Assembly (NCBI GenBank): GCA_016788705.1
Contig: JAEUSQ010000007.1
Span: 124,001-188,000 of the forward strand
Length of the DNA stretch: 64,000 nucleotides
Source of the DNA: Bacteroidetes Order II. bacterium
GTDB lineage: Bacteria; Bacteroidota; Rhodothermia; Rhodothermales; UBA2364
Reading direction: 5' to 3'
In this document: positions 17,661 through 27,570 of the stretch, one piece after another
Layout of the letters: the number at the start of each line of letters is the position of its first letter
Numbering within the stretch: the first letter of the stretch is position 1
The notes under the pieces: model-generated
The model's database searches: none
What the model was told of the DNA's origin: nothing
What the model saw: only the letters and a program-made list of their open reading frames with translations
Translations under genes and position numbers: made by a program

Positions 17661-18851
17661 ATGCCCACGCCCTATCTTGCCCCCGATGTATATGGTCATT
17701 TTGGCCCCTTTGGTGGCGCTTTTGTTCCGGAAATATTGTATCCGGTATTGGCCGACTTGAAGGTTGCTTATGCAGCGGCACAGAATGATCCTGCATTTCT
17801 GGATATGTATCATTCTTTGTTGCGCGAATATGTTGGACGTCCTACGGCACTCACCTATGCTCCTCGTTTAACGGAAAAGATGGGTGGGCCACGCATCTAT
17901 TTAAAACGTGAAGACCTTTGTCATACGGGCGCGCATAAAATTAACAATGCGATAGGTCAAATCTTGCTTGCCCGAAGAATGGGCAAAACCCGCATTATTG
18001 CCGAAACAGGTGCTGGGCAGCATGGTGTTGCTACCGCTACCGTTTGTGCACGGTTTGGGATGACGTGTGTGGTGTATATGGGCGCGGAAGACATCGAACG
18101 ACAAAATCTTAATGTTCAACGAATGCGTTTGCTTGGGGCAGAGGTGCGTCCGGCTACTTCCGGCAGCCAAACCCTAAAAGATGCCACGAATGAAGCGATC
18201 CGAGACTGGGTGAGCAATCCGCATGATACCTTTTATATCATTGGCTCCGTTGTGGGACCGCATCCATATCCCATGATGGTGCGGGATTTTCATCGCGTAA
18301 TTGGCGAGGAAACCCGAAAACAACTTTTGGCACTGGAAGGGCGCGAAACACCGGATGCCTTGGTGGCCTGTGTGGGTGGTGGATCCAACGCAATGGGGCT
18401 TTTTTTTCCGTTTATCAATGATGAAAAAGTACGCATTTTTGGCGCGGAAGCGGCTGGTGAAGGGTTGGAAGGCCGTACCGCTGCCACATTAACGTTAGGA
18501 GAGCCAGGGGTGCTACATGGCGCCATGAGTTTATTGCTCCAAGATGATCAAGGACAGGTAGAACTGGCGCACTCCATTTCTGCCGGGTTGGATTACCCGG
18601 GCGTCGGGCCAGAACACGCTTATCTGAAAGACTTAGGAAGGGTCCAATATCACCCCATTACCGATTCCGAGGCCATTGCAGGGGTACGACTACTCGCCGA
18701 AACCGAGGGCATCATTCCGGCACTCGAAACCGCACACGCCATCGCTTTGTTACCAAAAATCACCGATACCATGCACCACAATGAAGTGTTGGTGCTGTGT
18801 TGTTCTGGTCGTGGAGACAAAGACATGGGCACGATTTCACAATATCTGTAA
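17661..18851 (+). CDS. trpB: Tryptophan synthase beta chain
   Basis: PLP-dependent beta subunit that joins indole and serine to give tryptophan. The 396-residue protein has the catalytic Lys93 in [13 protein letters not shown], the substrate loop [20 protein letters not shown], and the phosphate-binding [10 protein letters not shown]. It is a TrpB1-type sequence of standard length, which normally pairs with TrpA, yet no trpA or other trp gene is next to it; it follows yceH by 27 bases. The remaining pathway genes must lie elsewhere. Confidence 0.97.
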   Translation: MPTPYLAPDVYGHFGPFGGAFVPEILYPVLADLKVAYAAAQNDPAFLDMYHSLLREYVGRPTALTYAPRLTEKMGGPRIYLKREDLCHTGAHKINNAIGQILLARRMGKTRIIAETGAGQHGVATATVCARFGMTCVVYMGAEDIERQNLNVQRMRLLGAEVRPATSGSQTLKDATNEAIRDWVSNPHDTFYIIGSVVGPHPYPMMVRDFHRVIGEETRKQLLALEGRETPDALVACVGGGSNAMGLFFPFINDEKVRIFGAEAAGEGLEGRTAATLTLGEPGVLHGAMSLLLQDDQGQVELAHSISAGLDYPGVGPEHAYLKDLGRVQYHPITDSEAIAGVRLLAETEGIIPALETAHAIALLPKITDTMHHNEVLVLCCSGRGDKDMGTISQYL

Positions 18852-19070
18852 GCTACTTCATGATTTAGGCCAGATGCCCACACGTTGAATTGCATGAAAA
18901 ATAGAATACCCAATTTTGCGTTGGTTGCATTCTTTAGGTGAAATGCTTATCATACATACATCCCCCTTACGCCCATCATAATATTGCACTTAGCCGCCAC
19001 TTCAAGGTCTATCTTTTGGCTTTGATTTAGGTGCTACATTGTATTTTGTCCATTTTGAACAATTGGAATT

Positions 19071-20537
19071 ATGGCAAAAGTTGTTGTTTTGGGGGCCGGT
19101 ATCGCAGGTCATACTGCCGCGGCATATTTGCGGCGAAAATTATCCAAAGAACATGAGGTCGTTGTAGTTTCTCCAAACAGAAATTATCAATGGGTACCCT
19201 CTAATATTTGGGTGGGAATTGGGCGGATGAAAGCCAAAGAAGTGTATTTCCCCTTAATTCCCTTATACAAAAAACACCAGATCGGGTATATTCAGGCGAA
19301 AGCAATTTCTTTTCATCCAGAGGGCAATGATAGCGAGTCCAAACCCTTTGTGATGATTGAATATTTATATGGCGAACAGGCAGGGAAAAAAGAAAAAGTA
19401 ACCTATGACTTTTTGATTAATGCAACAGGTCCCAAATTGGCTTTTGACCAGACGGAAGGCTTGATTCCAGGCAAGAACAAAGCCTTCTCGGTTTGTACCT
19501 ACGACCATGCTGAACATGCTTGGAACGGTCTCTACGAGTTGATTTGCCAGCTGAAAAAGGAGCGGCCAACCCGAAAAGCCAAAATCCTGATTGGTACAGG
19601 GCATCCCAAAGCGACTTGCCAGGGAGCTGCTTTTGAATATATCCTGAATGTTGAGCAGGAACTCAACCGACATGGAGTACGGGATAAGGTGGAAATTACT
19701 TGGATCTCCAATGAATATAAACTGGGTGATTTTGGGATGGATGGTATGCTGATGCGGGTGGGGAGGGAGGCCATTCCTTCGGAAGATCTCGTCGAAATGG
19801 TTTTTGAAGATAGGGGAATTAAATGGATATTGGGTGCGGGCGTTTACAAAGTGGAGGATGGAAAAGCCCATTATGAAACCTTGGACGGGGCGTATAAGAC
19901 CGAGGAATATGATTTTGCGATGCTTATCCCTGCATTTTCAGGACATGGGTTCAAAGCCTATGACCACCAAGATCGGGACATTACCGAAAAACTTTTCCGG
20001 GGTTTTATGGTTGTAGATGCCGATTATTCGCCAAAGCCTTACGAGGAATGGACGGTACAAGACTGGCCTGAAACCTATCAAAACCCAAGTTATCATAATA
20101 TTTTTGCACCGGGAATTGCGTTTGCGCCCCCTCATACCATCTCCAAGCCACGGAAAAGTACCAATGGCACAGAAATTTTCCCTTCGCCGCCTCGCACAGG
20201 GATGCCTTCTGGGATAACCGCAAAACTGGTCGCGGACAATATAATTGAGACCATCAAGGGTGGTGGGGGAAAAATGCACCATAAAGGTTCTATGGGCAAC
20301 ATGGGGGCGGCTTGCATTGCTTCTTCCGGCTATGGTATGATAAAAGGAAGGGGCATTAGCATTACCACTTTCCCGATTGTTCCAGATTACAAAAAGTATC
20401 CGGATTCAGGTGGCAGGGATTTAAAAAGGACCTTTGGTGCGCTTGGGTTAGCCGGGCATTGGGTAAAATTTGCCTTGCATTTCGCCTTTCTTTATAAAGC
20501 TAAACTTAAACCATTCTGGTGGCTAATACCAGAGTAA
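19071..20537 (+). CDS. sqr: Sulfide:quinone oxidoreductase
   Basis: FAD-dependent enzyme oxidising sulfide and passing electrons to quinone at the inner membrane. An N-terminal GAGIAGHTAAAYL dinucleotide-binding motif is followed by the SQR segment NYQWVPSNIWVGIG. All three cysteines expected from the Acidithiobacillus-type mechanism appear present: Cys142 (FSVCTYDHAEHAW), Cys183 (KATCQGAAFEY) and Cys415 (AACIASSGYG). The C-terminus (VKFALHFAFLYKAKLKPFW) is amphipathic and could bind the membrane. The 488-residue length is at the long end of the family. It stands alone, with a hairpin terminator about 180 bases downstream. A related flavocytochrome c sulfide dehydrogenase is less likely because of the cysteine pattern. 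Confidence 0.85.
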   Translation: MAKVVVLGAGIAGHTAAAYLRRKLSKEHEVVVVSPNRNYQWVPSNIWVGIGRMKAKEVYFPLIPLYKKHQIGYIQAKAISFHPEGNDSESKPFVMIEYLYGEQAGKKEKVTYDFLINATGPKLAFDQTEGLIPGKNKAFSVCTYDHAEHAWNGLYELICQLKKERPTRKAKILIGTGHPKATCQGAAFEYILNVEQELNRHGVRDKVEITWISNEYKLGDFGMDGMLMRVGREAIPSEDLVEMVFEDRGIKWILGAGVYKVEDGKAHYETLDGAYKTEEYDFAMLIPAFSGHGFKAYDHQDRDITEKLFRGFMVVDADYSPKPYEEWTVQDWPETYQNPSYHNIFAPGIAFAPPHTISKPRKSTNGTEIFPSPPRTGMPSGITAKLVADNIIETIKGGGGKMHHKGSMGNMGAACIASSGYGMIKGRGISITTFPIVPDYKKYPDSGGRDLKRTFGALGLAGHWVKFALHFAFLYKAKLKPFWWLIPE

Positions 20538-20971
20538 CTCTATCCTTTTATGGCAAAAAAAATCACCCGTTTCCAAAAATTTGTGATGCATAACCCATTA
20601 ATTCAATTTTTTATGTTTTTATACCTTAATGTAAAAATATTGAGTGTGGTGGCATTTGGTCATGGTGGTACCAGAGAAGAATCATGACGTGTTAATTTGC
20701 GGAAATATTCGCTTTTATTGAAGGGCCGCCTACACGAGATGGGTGGCCTTTCCTTTTTCGTTAATGGTACACCGGATGTTAATCAACACTGTTTAATACA
20801 AGATTGGGTATGTTTTCTCTAATAGTTGAATAGGCGAAAGGTACTTCCTAACATAGGTCGCACGTTCAATCTGGAAGATCTTGTTAAGAATACTGTAAAG
20901 TATGTGTGTAAGATCGTTTCCGCTTGTAGGGATCGGTTAATTTGTCCCCCAATACACCAAACCAGTTTGCT
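20538..20971. other. Intergenic region between sqr and uvrA
   Basis: This 434-base stretch holds a hairpin terminator (20721-20757) and then an AT-rich segment that must contain the uvrA promoter. No coding frame with protein-like features or RNA gene was recognised, and no SOS box was identified. Confidence 0.5.
20721..20757 (+). terminator. Hairpin terminator downstream of sqr
   Basis: A 12-bp stem with three G-U pairs (AAGGGCCGCCTA at 20721-20732, TGGGTGGCCTTT at 20740-20751), a 7-base loop and a following CCTTTTT tract. Confidence 0.7.
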
Positions 20972-23902
20972 ATGGAAGAAACCATCGTGATACGGGGCGC
21001 CCGCGAGCACAACCTGAAAAACATAGACTTAGACATTCCCAGAAATCGCTTGGTTGTGGTAACGGGTCTGAGCGGTTCTGGTAAATCGTCTCTGGCCTTT
21101 GATACCATCTATGCAGAAGGACAGCGTCGGTACATGGAGTCGTTGAGTGCGTATGCACGCCAGTTTTTGGGGATGATGGAGCGTCCGGATGTAGATTTTA
21201 TAGATGGATTGTCGCCCGTTATTGCGATTGATCAAAAAACGGTAGGCCGCAATCCGCGTTCTACCGTAGGAACCGTTACCGAAATTTATGACTTTTTGCG
21301 CCTGCTTTTTGCCCGCAGCGCCGATGCGTATTCCTACCTATCGGGCCGCCCGATGCGGAAACAATCCGACGATGAAATCATAGAGGCGATATGTGGGTTG
21401 CCGGAGGGTACGCGGTTGTTCCTTTTAGCACCAGTGGTTCGTGGTCGGAAGGGGCATTACCGCGAATTGTTTGAACAGGTGGCCAGACAAGGGTATGAGC
21501 GGGTGCGGGTAGATGGGGAAATTCGGGAGTTAGAACCAGAAATGCGGGTGGATCGTTACAAAATCCACGACATTGAGGTGGTGATAGACCGGCTTGTAGC
21601 GATGCCCGAAATACGTCCGAGGGTGAGTCAAGGGGTGACGAAGGCTTTAGAAATGGGTCAGGATACCCTCATTGTTGCTTTGGTGGAAGGGCCGGATATG
21701 GTGATGAGTCGGAACCTGACGTGTCCGGAGGATAACCTAAGCTACGACGATCCATCCCCCCATCTCTTTTCGTTTAATACGCCTTATGGCGCCTGCCCTA
21801 CCTGCAATGGTTTAGGCAATAAATTGGAATTGGAACCTACCCTGCTAATCCCAGACCGCACGAAGAGTATTGCCGAAGGTGGTCTAGCCCCTCTGGGGAA
21901 GCCACGCGAAATGTTTGCTTTTTCGCAGTTGGAAGCGGTAGCTAAAAAATATGCATTCACGTTTCAAACCCCCATCGAAAAACTTACATCGAGGCAATAT
22001 GAAGTACTCATGGAAGGTGCTGGGGAAGAAGTGTTTGATATTTTGTATAAACACAAAGACCGTGCAGTAACATATCAGCATCGCTGGGCTGGGCTTTTAC
22101 AATATGTGTGGAATTTCTACGAGAATACTTCCTCGAACGAAATCCGGAAGTGGGCCGAGTCTTTTCTCCGTCTCCAGTCTTGCCCCGACTGTAAAGGTGG
22201 ACGCCTAAAGCCGGAGAGCCTGTCGTATAAAGTGGGGCCTTACAGCATTGCACAGCTCGTTCAGATGGATTTGTACCAGCTTCGGGGCGCGCTGGGGGGG
22301 CTTACTTTTACGGGAAATAAAGCTGCAATTGCCCAACCGATATTGAAAGAAATTAATGATCGGTTAGATTTCCTGCTGAATGTTGGCTTGCACTACCTTA
22401 GCTTAGACCGGGCTGCCAGAAGTTTATCTGGGGGCGAAAGCCAACGCATCCGGCTTGCCACCCAAATCGGAACACAACTTGTTGGGGTTTTGTATGTATT
22501 AGACGAGCCAAGCATCGGACTTCATCCCCGTGATAATGTCCGGTTGATTCAGTCCTTAGAAAACCTACGGGACTTAGGCAATTCTGTTTTGGTGGTGGAA
22601 CATGACCGCGAGATGATTGAGGCCGCCGATTTTGTGGTGGATTTGGGGCCTGCTGCTGGAGAACATGGGGGCGAAGTGATGGCTGCTGGTAGCCCGAAAC
22701 AATACGCGGAAGCATCTTCTGGTATTCAGAGCCTAACAGCGGCGTATTTGTCGGATCGCCGTTACATCCCCATACGTCGGGAACGGCGTACCGGAAACGG
22801 GAAATACCTCGAACTCGTTGGGGCACGCGGCAATAATCTGAAAGGAGATACTCTTCGGATTCCATTGGGGATGTTTGTGTGTGTAACAGGCGTTTCCGGT
22901 TCAGGTAAATCAAGCCTTGTCAATCATACCCTATATCCTCTGTTGGTCAATCATTTCCATCACGGGCAACGGAGTCCTTTGCCTTATGACGCCTTACTGG
23001 GCTTGGCGCATTTAGACAAGGTGATAGACATGGATCAATCACCCATTGGCCGTACACCTCGTTCAAATCCTGCTACCTATACGGGTCTTTTTACACACAT
23101 CCGCGATCTTTTTGCAAATGCACCAGAATCTAAGATTCGCGGGTATAAACCGGGGCGCTTTTCGTTTAATGTGAAAGGAGGGCGTTGCGAAACATGTACG
23201 GGGGCGGGGATCAAAAAATTAGAAATGAACTTTTTGCCTGACGTATATGTGGAGTGCGAAACGTGTAAGGGGAAGCGATATAATCAAGAAACGTTGGAGG
23301 TTAAGTATAAAGGAAAAACCATCGCAGATGTATTGGATATGACTGTAGAGGAGGCGTTAACCTATTTTGAAGCGGTTCCGAATATTCGTAAAAAGGTACA
23401 AACACTTGCTGCGGTAGGATTGGGATACATTCGTTTGGGACAACAAGCCACCACTCTATCTGGTGGAGAAGCCCAACGGATAAAACTAGCAACCGAATTG
23501 TCGCGTCCGGCAACAGGGAAAACCTTGTATATTTTGGATGAGCCTACAACCGGGCTTCACTTCGAAGACATTCGTCACTTATTACATGTTTTACACGCCC
23601 TTGTTGAAAAAGGCAATTCCGTTTTGGTTATCGAGCACAATATGGATGTGGTTAAAACAGCCGATTGGGTGATTGATCTTGGGCCTGATGGTGGAGCAGG
23701 AGGAGGGCAGATTTTGTGTACTGGCACGCCCGATGATGTATCGAGGCATGAGACATCTGTGACGGGCAAGTTTTTAAAGGCCGAGTTGGACCGGGCACAT
23801 TATGAAGACGAGGCATTTACCTTAGACCTTGAAGACCTTCGGGTGGAATCGGAGGAGACTTTGGAAAGCGAAGACCGCGAGGATGAACTGGAAAGGGTGT
23901 GA
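20972..23902 (+). CDS. uvrA: Excinuclease ABC subunit UvrA
   Basis: DNA-damage recognition ATPase of nucleotide excision repair. Two ABC ATPase modules are complete: Walker A motifs GLSGSGKSS and GVSGSGKSS, signature motifs LSGGESQRIRLATQIG and LSGGEAQRIKLATELS, and Walker B VLDEPSIGLHP and ILDEPTTGLH. Zinc-module cysteines are present (CPTCNGLG, CPDCKGGR, CETCTGAG, CETCKGKR). The ATG at 20972 (MEETIVIRGA) is the family start; a TTG ten codons upstream is unlikely. The 976 residues include an acidic C-terminal extension of about 30 residues (DLEDLRVESEETLESEDRED) not typical of E. coli UvrA. Confidence 0.98.
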   Translation: MEETIVIRGAREHNLKNIDLDIPRNRLVVVTGLSGSGKSSLAFDTIYAEGQRRYMESLSAYARQFLGMMERPDVDFIDGLSPVIAIDQKTVGRNPRSTVGTVTEIYDFLRLLFARSADAYSYLSGRPMRKQSDDEIIEAICGLPEGTRLFLLAPVVRGRKGHYRELFEQVARQGYERVRVDGEIRELEPEMRVDRYKIHDIEVVIDRLVAMPEIRPRVSQGVTKALEMGQDTLIVALVEGPDMVMSRNLTCPEDNLSYDDPSPHLFSFNTPYGACPTCNGLGNKLELEPTLLIPDRTKSIAEGGLAPLGKPREMFAFSQLEAVAKKYAFTFQTPIEKLTSRQYEVLMEGAGEEVFDILYKHKDRAVTYQHRWAGLLQYVWNFYENTSSNEIRKWAESFLRLQSCPDCKGGRLKPESLSYKVGPYSIAQLVQMDLYQLRGALGGLTFTGNKAAIAQPILKEINDRLDFLLNVGLHYLSLDRAARSLSGGESQRIRLATQIGTQLVGVLYVLDEPSIGLHPRDNVRLIQSLENLRDLGNSVLVVEHDREMIEAADFVVDLGPAAGEHGGEVMAAGSPKQYAEASSGIQSLTAAYLSDRRYIPIRRERRTGNGKYLELVGARGNNLKGDTLRIPLGMFVCVTGVSGSGKSSLVNHTLYPLLVNHFHHGQRSPLPYDALLGLAHLDKVIDMDQSPIGRTPRSNPATYTGLFTHIRDLFANAPESKIRGYKPGRFSFNVKGGRCETCTGAGIKKLEMNFLPDVYVECETCKGKRYNQETLEVKYKGKTIADVLDMTVEEALTYFEAVPNIRKKVQTLAAVGLGYIRLGQQATTLSGGEAQRIKLATELSRPATGKTLYILDEPTTGLHFEDIRHLLHVLHALVEKGNSVLVIEHNMDVVKTADWVIDLGPDGGAGGGQILCTGTPDDVSRHETSVTGKFLKAELDRAHYEDEAFTLDLEDLRVESEETLESEDREDELERV

Positions 23903-24008
23903 CCGTTTACGGGTTGCAAATACAGCACATGGAAGTGGTGACACTGTGCGTGCCTTCTGTGGGACATTGGCCTCAACATAGGATCAAGCCAATAGGCTGA
24001 AATACGCA

Positions 24009-25991
24009 TCATGAAATATGCTTCCTCTGTTTGGCGAATTCCTCAAAGAAGACCAATGCATCAGGATTTCGCATGGCGCCCTTATTGGCCGCTTTGTCAG
24101 TGGGTAGGCCCATGAGTATTTTTTTTACCGGTGCTTCCATTTTTTTTCCGCTGATGGTATAAGGCACTTCTGGAATCAAGAGGATGGCATCCGGAACATG
24201 ACGCGGAGAATACATGCTGCGTATGGTCTGAATAATGGCTGTTTGGAGCGCCTCATTGAGTTCTGCACCTGTTCTAAGCTGAACAAAAAGGGGCATAAAG
24301 TGTGTACCATCCTTCTGTTCAAGGTTAACAATCAGACTGTCCTGAATGTCCGCAATTTGGTATAGCGCCCGATAAATCTCTGCTGTTCCGATACGCACCC
24401 CATTCCGGTTCAGCGTGGCGTCCGATCGGCCCCAAATCAGCAGGGTATTTCGGTCGGTGAGGGTAAGCCAATCACCGTGTCGCCAGACCTTACCTCCATA
24501 ATGGGTAAAATAGCTATCCAAATAGTTCGTTTTATGGGGGTCGTTCCAAAAATAGATGGGCATAGAAGGCATTGGTTCGCTAAGCACCATTTCACCCACT
24601 TCGTTTATTACGGCGTTTCCCCATTCATCGAAGGCATAAACGGCTGCTCCCAATGATCGCCGTTGGATTTCTCCTTCATAGACAGGCTCGGTGGGTACGC
24701 CTCCCACAAATGCGGTGCATACATCCGTTCCGCCACTCATTGAACAGAACCATACGCGATCCTTTACATGTTCGTAAATCCACTGAAAGCCTTCTGGAGG
24801 CAAGGGAGCGCCCGTAGAACTGATCGAACGCAATTTGGATACATTGAACTGTTTTTTGGGCGTGATGCCAGCCTTGCGACACGCCAAGATGTAAGGGGCA
24901 CTGGTTCCAAAGTGTGTAATGTCAGCTTCTTCTGCCAGTTGCCATAGGGCATTCAGGTTGGGATAATTTGGACTACCATCGTATAGGACTACGGTTGCGC
25001 CGACCAATAAAGATGCCTGAACAAAATTCCACATCATCCAGCCCGTTGTCGAAAACCAGAAGAACCTTTCTCCTCTATGAACGTCATTGTGAAAACTGAG
25101 GTACTTAAGGTGTTCCAGCAAAACACCACCTTGTGAATGGGTAATGGCCTTCGGTGTACCCGTGGTCCCCGATGAGTATAAGACCCAGATTGGATGGGCA
25201 AAAGGGACGGCTTCGAACCTAAGTTTTGGCCTATCTGGTTCCATAAGAATGGAATGCCAAGTAGTTGTTTTTACTGAAAAAACCGTCTTGTGTGGAAGGC
25301 TCTCCGCTTCCACAATGATCATTGTCGTAATGGTAGGTATTCCCGTCAGTATGGCTTGGATTTCGGCTGTTCGCTCATATGTTTTACCATTATAGGTGTA
25401 GCCATTCGCGGCAATAAAGGCTTTTGGCGTAATTTGTTGGAACCGCTCGGTTACACTGTCAAGGCCAAAATCGGGGGAGCAACTCGACCAAACGGCCCCC
25501 AGCGCACAAGTGGCCAGAAACCCAATGGTGGCTTCCGGAATATTGGGCAAATAAGCAACTACACGGTCTCCGATTCCCACGCCTTCTGCTTTTAGGTAGG
25601 CCGCCATTTTTGCAACCTTTTCCCGAAGCGATGCCCATGAAATGGCTTCGATTGGTTTGGATTCCGATTTAAAAAGAATAGCCGGATACAAAGACGTCTC
25701 GTTCCGAAAAATATGTTCCGCATAGTTTAAGGTAGCGCCTTCAAACCAGCGAACTGCAGGCATGGCATCCCCAGAACGGATGGTTTTGTAGGGCGTATGG
25801 GCCATGATTTCAAAATAAGCCCAAATAGAAGCCCAAAAATCATCTATGTTCGACACCGACCATGCCCAGAGTGCATCATACGAAGCAAATGTTTGCCCAG
25901 TACGTTCCGCCAGCCATTGTAGATACGTTGAGAGATTGGCTTGTTCAAGGTCTTCTTTTGTGGGTTGCCAAAGTATTGTAGGAGTGTTCAT
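24009..25991 (-). CDS. aacS: Acetoacetyl-CoA synthetase
   Basis: Acetoacetate-CoA ligase, an ATP-dependent adenylate-forming enzyme that activates acetoacetate for lipid or ketone-body use. The 660-residue protein has the ACS-type N-terminal cap, the family segment GDAMPAVRWFEGATLNYAEH, the P-loop-like YSSGTTGTPKAITHSQGG, a middle CSMSGGTDVCTAFVGG and the C-terminal hinge and catalytic region TISGKKMEAPVKKIL. Those features separate acetoacetyl-CoA from acetyl-CoA synthetases. It is convergent with uvrA and divergent from the DUF2911 gene. Confidence 0.93.
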   Translation of the reverse strand: MNTPTILWQPTKEDLEQANLSTYLQWLAERTGQTFASYDALWAWSVSNIDDFWASIWAYFEIMAHTPYKTIRSGDAMPAVRWFEGATLNYAEHIFRNETSLYPAILFKSESKPIEAISWASLREKVAKMAAYLKAEGVGIGDRVVAYLPNIPEATIGFLATCALGAVWSSCSPDFGLDSVTERFQQITPKAFIAANGYTYNGKTYERTAEIQAILTGIPTITTMIIVEAESLPHKTVFSVKTTTWHSILMEPDRPKLRFEAVPFAHPIWVLYSSGTTGTPKAITHSQGGVLLEHLKYLSFHNDVHRGERFFWFSTTGWMMWNFVQASLLVGATVVLYDGSPNYPNLNALWQLAEEADITHFGTSAPYILACRKAGITPKKQFNVSKLRSISSTGAPLPPEGFQWIYEHVKDRVWFCSMSGGTDVCTAFVGGVPTEPVYEGEIQRRSLGAAVYAFDEWGNAVINEVGEMVLSEPMPSMPIYFWNDPHKTNYLDSYFTHYGGKVWRHGDWLTLTDRNTLLIWGRSDATLNRNGVRIGTAEIYRALYQIADIQDSLIVNLEQKDGTHFMPLFVQLRTGAELNEALQTAIIQTIRSMYSPRHVPDAILLIPEVPYTISGKKMEAPVKKILMGLPTDKAANKGAMRNPDALVFFEEFAKQRKHIS

Positions 25992-26209
25992 CGGGCAGAG
26001 ACGGTTTTTTTAAAAGATTAAAAAAAGTACGGGATATTTAAGATGCCAGAATATTTTTACCGAATTTTGGTAGATGCGGGAATGGGCAGACACAAGATAA
26101 GATAATTGCCTTCTTTATTTGATAGGGTAAAAAGGACACAACCTATCGGAACAAAAACCTTCTATGGGGCATTTTAGCACCATTCTTAACCCAAACAAAT
26201 TTAATTCAA

Positions 26210-26755
26210 ATGAAAAAAAATACCCGTATCGCATTGTTTTTTGTGGTGAGCGCTTTTTTTGCCCTACCGACTCAAGCGCAAAACTTCCCTAAGTTAGATG
26301 GTAGTCCGGCAGATATAGCCTACTTGCGAGAAGACCGTAATGCCCCACCTATTGCGAAAATTATTTATTCGCGTCCTCAGAAAAAGGGTCGGGAGATTTT
26401 TGGAAAGTTAGAGGCTTTTGGAAAGGTCTGGCGGGTTGGTGCAAACGAAGCCACTGAAATCCGCTTTTACAAAGACGTAACCATTGGCGGAAAAGCCGTG
26501 AAGGCGGGCACTTATTCGGTCTATGCCATCCCTTTCGAGGATAAATGGACCATGGTGCTAAATACTGATACCGATGTATGGGGAGCTTATAGCTACAAGC
26601 AAGAAAAAGATGTAGTTCGGTTTGATGTCCCCGTCGCGAAATTAGAAAAAGAACAGGAATCACTCGCCATCATTTTTACCGAACCGATCAATGGGGCCAG
26701 TAAAATGATCATTGGCTGGGATATGACGAAGGTAGAAATTCCGATTCAGTTCTAA
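26210..26755 (+). CDS. DUF2911 family secreted protein
   Basis: A 181-residue protein of the DUF2911 family with a clear signal peptide (IALFFVVSAFFALPTQAQ). The family motif region is well preserved: AKIIYSRPQKKGREIFGKL, VWRVGANEATEIRFYKDVTI, KAGTYSVYAIP and WDMTKVEIPI. These proteins are abundant in Bacteroidota and thought to be periplasmic or secreted, but function is unknown. It is transcribed alone and ends at a nested-hairpin terminator. Confidence 0.9.
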   Translation: MKKNTRIALFFVVSAFFALPTQAQNFPKLDGSPADIAYLREDRNAPPIAKIIYSRPQKKGREIFGKLEAFGKVWRVGANEATEIRFYKDVTIGGKAVKAGTYSVYAIPFEDKWTMVLNTDTDVWGAYSYKQEKDVVRFDVPVAKLEKEQESLAIIFTEPINGASKMIIGWDMTKVEIPIQF

Positions 26756-26773
26756 CTTTTGCATCAAGCGTTG

Positions 26774-26838
26774 AGCCTTTTGTCTGAGAGCCTCGGTTCG
26801 TTGCAAACGAGCCTTTTCAAACGACAAAAGGCTTTTTT
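26774..26838 (+). terminator. Nested hairpin terminator after the DUF2911 gene
   Basis: A perfect 11-bp outer stem (AGCCTTTTGTC at 26774-26784, GACAAAAGGCT at 26823-26833) encloses an inner 8-bp stem (26794-26801 with 26805-26813) and is followed by six T residues. Confidence 0.75.
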
Positions 26839-26987
26839 ATGCACCTACCGGAAAAATATTTGTGCAGGGTGGTGGGCTTAATAACACTTCCGTTTCTACA
26901 CATAAAAGCCAAAAGAAAGCAAAAAATCAATTGCGCATTTTGCGCATTTTGTCTTTCTGGTAGCGCCTACAACGGATAGAGATACGC

Positions 26988-27422
26988 ATGAAACCAATGA
27001 ATATAGAAACACCCAAACTCACATTTTTTACCCTGCACCGTGGGTTTCGCGGACATGCCCAAGACGGCGATGCTCTACAGGCGCGGTTTGTCTTTTCTGG
27101 ATTTACTGGACTAGAACGCATTTTACGCCATATGGGACTGGTCTTGGAGGAAATACCCCCTTCGTTTCTGCGCCCTGTTCCAAATAAATCCTATACTTTT
27201 GACGAAATGAAGGCATTTAAAAGTGAAATCGCTGCTTTTCCTGGATATGCCCAGCCGGGCCATGTGGTACTCAGTGGGCAACCCGCCTTTATTTGGGTCT
27301 TTGCCGGATACCTTGAAATTTCGGTCTCTGGTAGTGCCGATGGTAACTTATATGAGGTTTCAGATGAGGACTATAAACGGTGTGCGTTGATTGAAGAGGG
27401 CTGGACTCAGTCTGGTTTGTGA
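26988..27422 (+). CDS. Hypothetical protein, 144 aa
   Basis: A small gene of unrecognised family between the DUF2911 gene and hpt. The product has no signal peptide, membrane segment or Cys pair; it alternates predicted strands and helices (KLTFFTLHRGFRGH, then FIWVFAGYLEISVSGSADG) and looks like a compact cytoplasmic domain. Codon usage and composition resemble its neighbours, which supports it as a real gene. A second Met (26997) could be the start. The hpt start lies about 150 bases downstream. Confidence 0.55.
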   Translation: MKPMNIETPKLTFFTLHRGFRGHAQDGDALQARFVFSGFTGLERILRHMGLVLEEIPPSFLRPVPNKSYTFDEMKAFKSEIAAFPGYAQPGHVVLSGQPAFIWVFAGYLEISVSGSADGNLYEVSDEDYKRCALIEEGWTQSGL

Positions 27423-27570
27423 GTTTATTTGATCATAAATAGTAATATTGAATAGGGAAAACAAAAATATTTACGTTGTTGGTTTGACTTCAAGATGGTT
27501 TCGCTTTTTTCAGATCGGGGGGATGACGTACTTTCCTGATTACATTCCGACCACAAAACCAATCCTAATT

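Noticed and set aside
20942-20971. TTG start ten codons upstream of uvrA
   Set aside because: The extra residues (SPNTPNQFA) do not match the family, while the ATG at 20972 begins exactly where UvrA homologs start.
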